Shown in pieces: positions 46,101 through 57,100 of a DNA stretch of 64,000 bases. Source of the stretch: Kryptolebias marmoratus (lineage: Eukaryota; Chordata; Actinopteri; Cyprinodontiformes; Rivulidae); the NCBI RefSeq assembly GCF_001649575.2, contig NC_051433.1:18118757-18182756 (forward strand). Direction: 5' to 3'. The notes beneath the pieces were generated by a model that had not been told where the DNA came from, ran no database searches, and worked only from the letters and a program-made list of their open reading frames with translations. The stretch's first letter is position 1; each line of letters begins with the position of its first letter. The position numbers and the translations under genes were made by a program.

Positions 46101-49100
46101 AGTCAGATCTCACCCGTTGAGTGTTTGTGCTGCGTGTGTTGTACCTTTGGGTTGAGTCTGTTAATGTCATGTCTCTTCTCTGATAGATTCAGAAGCTGTA
46201 AAAAAAAAGAAACAGCAGAGCATAATAAGACAGCTAACATTAAAGCAGAAATATGCACCATTCAAAGCACAGCGTCGAAGCAGCATTTCGCACATTTACA
46301 GTAATATTCCGTTAAGCATGACTCAGGATTTTTGGTTCCAAACTAACCAGAAACTTGTCTTGGTGTTTTGATTTGAGCATGGATGCGACCTCCTGCAGGT
46401 TCCGGCGGTACTGCTGCTCCTCCAGCTCTGGCGGGAAGAAGACGGAGATGATCCTCTCTGTGATGTAGGTGAGGTCAAAGTCATAATGGCACTCCATCAC
46501 GTGCTCCATCACTTGCTCCACGCTTTTACTCCTGGAGGTTGCGAAAATCCACAAGCGAGGAAACGCACTCAATCTGACTCTTTGGTTCACCGTGAAAAGG
46601 ACTTTTTGTTTGTTTGCTTGCACGTGTTCGATTCAGGTATTTCAGTACCTCGATAAGGAGCCTCTCTTCTTCTGCGATGTTGATTTAATGGAACCGTGCT
46701 GCGAAGCAAACAGAAATCCACAACTTAGTGCTACGGCGACACTTTACATCCGATGATATGACACTCCTCTCAGACGAAAAAACGTCCAAACCTACCAGGT
46801 CAGACACGGGGGTGCAGGTGGAAGACACCTGAGGGGAAAGAAGCATATGGTTTGAGTTTGCAGCCGTAGCATAAAGCACTCACTCCCCCCACACACTGGA
46901 AATGAACCAGCTCGTTTTTATGTGTGCGTTTGATTTAGTGCGTTTGGTCCGGCTCCAGCAGCACAGATGAAGGGAGGGAAGGTTGTGAGATGAGGAGGAA
47001 AGAGAAGCTGATGGAGAGAACAGTAAAATTCATTTTTACTCTCCCGTTGTCATCTGCAGCAGCTGGTGTCAAGCAGCATATGGATTTTTTTTTTTTTTAC
47101 TTCCACATGAAAACCCACGCCAAATGAAATCAATAAACACACAAAGTAAAGCAGAAAAACACTGGGCCATGAAAAGAAAAAAATGGAAACAAATGTGTAA
47201 TTGTAACTTTTATCACCAATTTTTACTATATTAAACTGTTATTATGCTGTAGAGGATATGAAGAGTCCAATAAAGATGATTGATTTGGTTGTTTTGGCCT
47301 CTTCGACAGATGGAGAGGATACAGACGGACTTAGTTTACCAAAAAAAGACTACATGTGTCGTGCAGTCCTGTGATTCTGCTGATGACTCAACAAAAACTT
47401 TCCAAAACAACAGACACACATGAAACACACAGAACAAAGCTGAGGTCACCCAAATAAGGCACAGCTACTGCTGATCAAACCAGAGAGACAGCATTTTCTA
47501 TGAAATGCAATGTGAATGCTGAGTGCTAAACAACTTTGGTGCAGTATGGTGAAGAGGCAGAAACTGAGTTGTTTGAGCTAAAAGAAGCAGGAGACTTATT
47601 TAGTGGCCTTAATATATAACAATAACTTAGACTTTCATGATTTTCTTTAAACCAGATTGACTGTTCGCCTGTTTGCTGAAGCTCATCTGTGTTCAGAGTT
47701 ACAGTATGTACTTCCTCACATTATACGAGCAAAACAACTCGTCTGCTTTTCTGTTTTAGATTTACTTTAATAGCAGCGCAAGGCCAAAGGAGGAAGAGAC
47801 TGGATTTCTTTCATACACAAGACGGTTTATCATTCATCTTTGTTTATGTCATAAGAGATGTGATACCTGATCTATTTTTTTGATCAAAGTCCAAAAACAA
47901 TATCATAAAATTCAAAACTGAGTGCTGTACATAAGCCAACATAATAACTTTTTCATATGTCACACCACAGACAGTTATCTGCTATAAGCAGAAAGGAGAT
48001 GACAAACGTAATTTACAGGTGGCTCACTCACACACTCTCACACACACACAAACACACACACAACAAAGAGTTGAACAAGGAAAAAAATAGTGAGTAGATG
48101 GCACCTTGTGACAAGTTGTGAAAACAGTCCTTTAAGTCTAACACAGAAACGTGATCAACTGAACGTCCCATTTTGTTTTTTGTTAGTCTTTTTTTAAAAT
48201 CCAAGTTAATCTCTGAATGACTTTATTCAGGGGCACAGACATAAAATGTACTCCTGACCCTCAAAATAACCGTGGCAGATGTTCACCACCCCGACTAACG
48301 CTTAGCCAATTAAACATATTGGAAAACAAATACCCTAAACAACTGTTTTACTAATTTTAGTATTTATGTATCACTACTCTTTATCTCCCTTCAACAATTA
48401 TGACAAAAATATCGCTAGCGATCCTCTCTAAATTTAAAACCTGGAGATCATCTCAGGACCTTTGCATGGTGTTTCATGACCCACAGTGGGGTCCTGACCC
48501 AAACTATCACTTTAAGAGCGAAGAAAACCAGATCACAATCATGTTATGAAACCTACAGCGAAAAAATGAAGAAAAACAGATCAAGGGGAGAAAATAACAG
48601 GTTTTAATAATTATAATTAACTGGATAGAATGGGCCCAGGAGGGAACAGTAAGACATAGAAAAACACACACACACACACGTTCACATGTAAAACACATAC
48701 ACACACAGAGTTAATGCAGAACCTAGAGGCAGGAACTGTAGAAATGTAGAATTAAGGCAAAGGATCAAGACACCAAAGTCAACAGGAAGCAATTTGCAAC
48801 AGGATGTCAGAGGTCCTTGCATACAAACACACACACATTACACACTCGGTGGCTCTGCCAGCCTCGGGCTCTTCATTAATGCATGCTGGGGCCACAGGGA
48901 CCGAGGCCATCTGGTTCAGTTTGTCTTGCTCATCAGTTAGCGTTTAGTGAGGTGCCATTGACAGCACTCCATCCCTCCCTGGGTGACAGACTGACTGATA
49001 GTGGTCTGGATCCTGGTGTGTCCCGTCGTTCATGTTTTCTTGTTCATCTAGTACAACTTTTTATCCAGCTGATATAAACAAATGGTAAAGGCTTGATACA

Positions 49101-51147
49101 GAGCTAATTACCTTGTTAAAGGGATAGTGTGGCCATTTTTAAAGTGATGTTCTGTCAAATAGTTATCAGCTGTGACATGAGTCGAAGACCGCAGAGTTTG
49201 GTAGAAAGGGCAGAAATCCTCCACCAGGTTAGGCTAATAACTACCCAAACAAGGGCCTGTTTTTTTTTTTTTATCATTTTCAAGCTTATAAAACAATTCT
49301 TTCTCAAAAATTTCATACTGGTGTTAAGGAATGCTGCATTAGCTAATATTAACCCCTTTTCACATGACACCGTTTGTTAAATTTGTCGCTGTTTTCCTAA
49401 CTGGATATTGTCTGCGTTCCTACGCAAATGTACGAGTGCCGAGCAAAGACTGAGAAGGAGATGTTTTCTAAGCCTGAAAAACAAGAATAATTATAATGAT
49501 AATAATAAAATAAAAAAAAAACGGGCCCTCGTTTAACTAGCAAGTGGAGGAAGACTTCTGCCCTTTTCTTCATGATGTGATCTACGACTGGTGTCACAGC
49601 TGATAATGTTAATTATTGATAACTATTTGATATAACTATAAGACTACCCCCTTTAATTAGCCGTAAATGGGGAGATTTGGAGCTGTTTCTCTGAGCTTTC
49701 AGTCTTTATCTAATGGGTCCTGTTCTAATTTTCTCTGCGAAATGTTGAACAATTCCTTTGAGACATTATCTTGAGAATCTGGGAAAATGTCAACAATGCT
49801 TTTCAATATTTTCTGACATTTAAAGCCTATTTGATCAACAGGAAAACAAAAAAAAGCACTGTTAAGTCAGCATTGATCGCCTGCAAACATTAAACCTTCG
49901 GAGTATGCCGGCAGATAATTGCCTCCGCAGCGCAGCAGGGATCTGATTTTTGATACGACGACTGCCACGTCTCGATTCATCATTTCAGGGAAAGGAAATC
50001 CGACACTCGGATCTGCCAGAGCTGTGCAAAGCAGGAGAGACGACACAGGCGTTGGTATCCAGGAGGAGCAAATTTTATTCTGAGCTGACATCACACTCTG
50101 AAGAGGGAGAAGTGAGTAAGTTGTGCTGTTCGAAGGTGGAAAACAAGCTAAATGACCACAGCTCGTTCCAAGTTCCACAGTCTCGCATAAAGCTAAAATA
50201 AATTCTCCTTCTTTAAACACAGACTGTTCAGGTTGCACTGAGAGCACCACAGGGAAAGAAGTGACTGAAGTAACTCTCTTTGCTTTCATTTTTCCTACAC
50301 CTCGGAGTTCATCACCTCCTCTCATGTCCCCCTCTGTTACTGTCTTACATCTGCTTTGCTGCGTCCAGAGCTCCAGGCGGGCCACCGTCCTCGCCATGAG
50401 ATCTAAGCATGCTCTCCGCCTGTACAAACAACATTAAACCACAAAGAGCAGCTTGATAAGCATCGCCACACACATCCAGGGGACGTCACCAACTAACTGG
50501 CCCGGAGGAGGAGGAGGAGGAGGGAGCTCAAAGCAAAAGCAAACTGTCAAGGGAGCAGAGAGATAGACAAAGCTTATAGAGAGGGGAGGAAAAAGGCAGG
50601 ATGACAGGAAGTGGAAAGAGGGAGACAAACAGAGAGAGAAAAGGAGGGAGAGTCCTGAACGGGAGAAAGATATCAACAGCTGAACATGCCTCCTGACCAC
50701 TCTAACAGAGCAGAGAGATTTAACACAGCTATTTTAATCAGGCTTCTTATTTTAGACTAAACAAAGTGGATCTCAGAACACTCAGAGGCTCTTTTTGTCT
50801 GCTTGCACATCAGTCATCTCTCACCTTCTTTGTTGCAAATCTGGGAATAATTTTTAGGAGACGGAGCAGCTGATTTGCCTTGACGGTTGCTGGAAACTAA
50901 CATACTTCTTTAGTTGGTCCCGTATTGCCCTTTTGGCCAACAATATGTAACGCCCATCAGTTAAATAAAACATTTCTTCCATCCATCCATCCTAAATGAC
51001 TTACTAAAGAGCTCCAAATGCTTTGAATTCACTATTATAAGCCAGGCAAAAATAGAAACAATATAGTTCCAGGAATATTAAACAAAGCTTGCTGTGCACC
51101 TTTTGTCAGGAAATTAAAAGCAGAGGGTCAATATAAACATTTGGAGC

Positions 51148-51178
<31 letters not shown>

Positions 51179-54100
51179 CTGTGTTGCGTTCGAGTGTTGC
51201 TAAGGCGAAGAAAGCAGTAAAATTAAATTAAGCAGGATAATTATCTGTGTACCGCTCATCATGCCTGTGGTGGTGACAAACAGCAAGAGCAAATTGCCTC
51301 GGAAAAGACACTAATTGAATTTACAAAGACGTTCATTTGAGAGGGATTAGTTTTGCTTTTTTTGTATTTTGATTCAACTCCACAACATCCACTTCAGCCA
51401 TCAACTTTGATGTTTCTACCTTCCCGGTGATGTGCAGCGACAGCTTCTGCTGCCACACGACAGCATGTTTACCTGCTCCCCGTGGTGACGCATGAAAGGC
51501 TGGAAAACAAGGCTCAAGATTCCCCCAAGAAAAAAAAAGATGGCAAAACGTACATCACTTGGACGAGAGCTTGTCTGATAACTGTCAGCTGCTTCGTTTG
51601 TATCGGTCAGGTTATGATGTGGAGAAAAGTAGCAACTTTATACGATTTATTTGTGTTATTTTCCATCCCTCCTAATGAGAACAAATGACAACCTTATTAT
51701 GTAGCCCATAAATGCATTACCTAAAGATCACGACTGCCATATCAGTCCAATCAGCACGATCCATTAGAAGAGCTGCATGTGTATGCGACTGTCCATACTT
51801 CACTCTGCAAACATTAACATTATGATCCACCAGCTTCTGTCAGGATAGCTGCTGAGGAATGGGACACAACCATTTGTCCTATATATTGTGTCCAAAGCGA
51901 TTGTTTATGTATATTAAATACAATTTAAATTAAAGCATGTTCCCTGCCGCCTTTAAAGCCAGAGTTTTGAACTGAAAACAGCTCATGCTGAGAAATATTA
52001 GGGTTATAACCGTGTTAGTCAAAACTCAAGCAACGAGCTGTAGATGTACAACCAATGATTGCTTTCTGAGGGTTTCAATAAAATTCCTCCAGTGGCTCGT
52101 GAGATATTTTGCTAACAGACACAGGAGCATAAACATTTCCACCTGCCCTTTGCCTTTTCAGCAGCAAGCGATGATAAACATTAAAGGTAAGGCAAACAGG
52201 AAGGTGTACAATGAAAGTAAGAAAAGAGACAAATTTAGGAAAACAGCAAATATTCAAACACAGACACATGCACTCTTAATATATGCAGAAGTATAACATC
52301 TTCACCTGTAAATGCATTTATAACGATGAAGTTATAAAACAGTGGCCATGACTTGCTACCCTTCACTTCATAACAACTGCCTCATTAAAAAGTAAATGTT
52401 ATGACTTCGTTCTTGAGCGTAAATAATTCAAATCTGTGTACTTTTATAGGTCACAGCAGGAGTTTCTGCTTCACTTTCTGCAGCTTCTGTCTTCATCACA
52501 GTAAACAAATTCCGCTTTCTGATCGGAGTAAGAGTCTGGCTGCATCCTTAATAGAATAACATCTAGCTGCAATTGCATGCCGAAAAGCAAACTCTATGGA
52601 AAATCTGCCAAAAAAAATGCTAAAAATCGATAAGAGGATCGAAATACATAAGGTACAAACGAAAAGGTAGAAAGTGATGTGTTCAGCGTGGAAAACTCAA
52701 AGCTGTGAACACAGTGCAGAGTGTGTTTTTACCTCTTTAAAAGGAGCTTCAGTCTTTCCCCTCTGCCTCCGAGCAGTCCTGTATGTGGAGTGTGGCGATA
52801 CACACACACACACACACACACTCTGCTCACTCTCTCACTGCTTCACTTTTTTCCTTCTCCGTCATATAAACACACACACTCGGAGTGTGCCAGCAAGCAT
52901 TAACCCCTCTCACTGTGTCTGTGTTACACACATAGAGACTCACTTCAGCGCACTTGCAGACAGAGAGCGGCTCAGTGCAGCACGCCGATCTTTTAGTGCT
53001 AATGAATTTTTGAAAAAGAAAGGAGGCGAGAGGACGGAGGAAAAAACTTCCGTCCTGATGCAATCATTAAACAGCTGAAAATGGACATAAAACCTCACAA
53101 AAGCTTTAACTGTAACTATAAAACATCCTAAAAAGGTGAAAATCTGACATCAAATTGGAAAAATAGAAGGTGCAAATGAACAAAAAGAAAGAAAAGAAGC
53201 ACATTTTAAAAATCCTTGAAGGAATGCATATTGCCCGCCACCTTTCATGTCAGAGTTTTAAACTAAGATTGTCTTATTTTAACAAAGGAGTTGTTGCTTT
53301 GGTCAAACCTGGAAAATAACATTTTTAGCAATCTCACGGGTTATTGTAGGATGCCACACTCAGAATATGGGTTGTGAATGACTGTCAGCTACTACCACAT
53401 CAGATCTGAGCTCAACATCTGTACAAATGACAGAGTCACGGCCATGTTTGTGCAGGCTGATGTGGGTTAGCTGCGGCTGCCATCTTGACTTGTGCCGACT
53501 TCAAAAGTGAAACAGTTGCAGAGGTACTTTTAATGTTTACTTTGTGCAAGGTTAATTAAAGATTATCAAATGGTACACGAGATATTTTGCTAACAGTCAG
53601 ACACACAAACATACACACATGCATCAAGCGGGCAATACAACAGGAAGTAATGTGTTATGAGATAAGACACACTGTATACCAGGGTTGGCGTGACACAAAG
53701 CAGACATCAGTCTACAGCCTTGACCTAATGTTCCTCTTTATTTACGAATACCCCCCCTCAAATGGGGGCGATTACATATACACACAGCTGCCTCTCACTT
53801 ATTTGTGTCCCTCTGTGATCGCCCACTGACAGGCATCTACGGCACGCCAGTTATTTTCTATATTTACCCGCTCAGACTTCTCCTGTCCAGACCGTCCTGT
53901 GTGACGGCGTCCCCCCCTCTGTCTCATCCGGGACACCCGCTCTACTGCTGCCTCACAGAAATGTCTTTGGATATCGCCGTAGTGACCAGAGGGATGCGTG
54001 TGACCAAAATAATCGTCTTTTTTTAAAACGTGCTGCCTAAATACAACAGCTGGTGGAGCTCAGTGGTGTACCGTTACAGCCTGCGTGTGACGATGGCTCG

Positions 54101-57100
54101 TGTTTTGCTTTGTTGTAGCGACCTGCAGCAGATACGACCATATAGTCACAGCACGGGGACAAAAAAAAGGCAAATTAATGATTATCCCCTTGCACCATAA
54201 AAAGTGGGCGATAATGCAATTGCATCTGTAAGTGTGTGCTGTGTGTTTTTGGTTGTCTGTCTGTCAGTTAGCAAAATATCTCATGAACCACTGGGTGGGT
54301 TTTAATGAAGCATCATTGGATGTTCATCTACGACTCGAGTACCTTTGGAAGTCAGCCTGATTCAGCATGGCTGCCACAGCTAATCAACCGTAGCCAACAC
54401 AAAAATGAGCACAACTCAGTCAATTTTAGTGATACTGAGCTAAAATGTAGTGTAAGAGTCATCCCTAACACACACTCCAAGCACTAACATATCGCTACTG
54501 AACTTTGGCATGCAAAGTGCTGCGCAATATGTATTCCATCAAAGAATCCTTGTTTCATTAACCCTCTGAAGGCAGGCGTTGCAGATTTGCAACAGCGAAT
54601 TGCATTTACCTAATTACTCTACATTCCTATTTTATGAGCCTTTTTTTACTCAGATGATAATTTCCCCAAATATCTGATTTTTGCTGTATTAAAACTTAAT
54701 TTGAGCCTGAGAGGGTTAAATACATGATGTAGGAATGGGGAAAGTCCCCTGCTCCCACAAATAATAATAAAAAAACCCTCAAACCCTTTGTTATCATGTT
54801 CCCTGTAGTCAGAAATACAAGTTTTATTAGAATCATGTGTGTGTGTGTGTGTGTTCTCATCTTTGTGACCTTTTTTAGGGACCGGTGTCCTTATGCAGAC
54901 GAATTATGGTCAATTTAATGCAAACCACTTCTGAGGTTCTGTTTTGGGTTAAGCTTGACTTTGTTGTGTTAATGACTTACCTTAATCACCTTAAAAACCT
55001 TCAACAGTCCTGAAATACTAGAAACTGGTCTCACTCTGTGTGTGTGTGTATCAGAGTGCAGATGCATTGTTCCTTTTGAGGGTATTTTTGATTTGGGCTG
55101 CTGAGCATTGAGGTAGAGCGGCTCAGTTTAAGGCACGGTCATGAACTTGGTGGTGTGTGACACTGAGCTCCTGTCACATGAGGGTAGGGGCGGCGACTGC
55201 TGATGTTTTGACAGAAGCTGTGGACAGAGAGACTGCTTGTCTCACTAGTGGAAACATGTCATCTTTAAATGAAACAGTCCGCTCTTTGTCCAAAAAATTA
55301 CCCAGGTTTTCGGAACATTTTCCACACTCAGACTTGGAGATTACTTTGTGGATTTTTCAAACCACATTTTGTTTTTCACATTTGAGCACAAAAAGCTGGA
55401 TATATAAACAATTCAAACCAGGTAACTATTGTGCTGTATGTTTTAGGTAACATACTGTAGCAAACATTAAATAGCTTTAACACTTGAACAAAAAAGTTTA
55501 AGCGACAACTTGAACTGCAGCTTCAGTGATAAAATAGAAAACAAGCAGCAAAATATCTCATGAACCACCGGACAGATTTTATTGAAATTCTCAAATAGTA
55601 CTCATTAAATGTGCATCTACAACTGACTAACTTTTGGAGTCAACAACATTTGTGATGGCCGCCACAGTTAAGCAACCTTATCAAACCCAATAATGGCTAT
55701 AACTTAATCAGTTTTACAGATATTGTGCTAAAATTTGGTGTGGTAGTAGTTGAAAGCCATACCAAACACACACTCTGAGCATGACGCCATGCAAAATATT
55801 TTTTTCCTTGAAACACTGGCATTAACTGTTGGCATCAGTCCTTTTAGCCTGTTTGTCTGTTAGTAAAGTATTTAATGATCCATGGGCCAAATGTGAATGA
55901 AACTCTCAGAAAGTGGTCATTGGCTGTACATCTATTCATTACCAGTTGGAGTCAACCCTATTCAAGATGGCTGACACAGCTAATCCATATTAGCCAACAT
56001 GAAGATACCTCAGTCTGTTTTACAGCTATTAAGTTAAGTGTGTGGTAGTTACTGAGAGTCAGTCCCAACATGTACTCTGAGCAGTACACATAGTGAGATT
56101 GTGCATAACGTCATTTAGAAGGTTTGACCAAAATGGCTACATCCACATCATTTCTCAACATAATTTTAGTTTAAAACTCTGTCATGAAGGGCAGCGGGCG
56201 ATATGCGTCTTTAATTTCCTGAAGAGTTTAAAGACGTTTTGTATCTTAGTTTCCACAGCTTCAGCACAGCCTTATTTATTTCCTGTCATTTCTGCAATAA
56301 ATTAGAATCTATTTATTTTCTTGCCAACTCCTGAATTTTCAAAAGTGACTGCATGCACAATAAGCAATGTTTTTTTTTGTTTTTGTTTTTTTTCCAGTTT
56401 CCAACCTTTGCACTGAAGTTTGGCCACACCTCAATTCTAGTTAAACTCCCAAAAACCTGTGGTGGAAGAAAAAAAAAAGAGAAGATAGATTTAAATAATC
56501 ACAAGTTTATAGCCTTCATGCACCCATACCGGCCAAAAACAACCCAAAATATTCTAAACACAAACCAATAAAAAGGCAACAAAAACACAAGCAGAAGTTT
56601 ATTTTCTCTGAAGAAGAATGCTCCATCACATCTAACTAGTCATATTTCTTTGTAAAATAAATAGTTTTGATATGATTTGAATGATTTAGTCACTGAAGTT
56701 TTGATTCAACGCAGTTATTAGATTTTTAAGGGAGAACACTTAAAGATGTCACAGTGCAAACTTCCTGTCTTCAGTCATATGAAGCTTTTTCTGCCCCTGG
56801 CTCCTTCTAGAAGTTTTGAACTTTTTCAACTTTTTACATCTGTTTTAGAAAACAAATTGAGGAACATAGTTATGAGGAAATTAATTTTTTTTTTCAGCAC
56901 CTGGAAGGAATGCCTCTCCCAGATCTCTATTTTGTGTTTACTTGTCTTCCACAAGCATTAGAAATGTCTCTTGAGATGTTTGTTTCAGTTCTTAAAATGC
57001 ATCTGCACAAAAAGGTAAGGAGGCCTGAGGAGTGATAAATCAGGGCGTTCATGTGTGTTTAGAGGTTCATTTGGTAGCTGTGATGTGTAAAAGAGGCACA

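Noticed and set aside
50349..50419. 71-base minus-strand segment with acceptor TTTGTACAG and donor AGAT|GTAAGA inside the large tns2 intron
   Set aside because: Its length (2 mod 3) does not fit between the phase-0 exon ends at 59645 and 46828, and no frame continues the C1 region. At best a leader exon.
52674..53078. 134-codon plus-strand frame
   Set aside because: Contains a translated (CA)n tract and lies in tns2 intron; no family resemblance.
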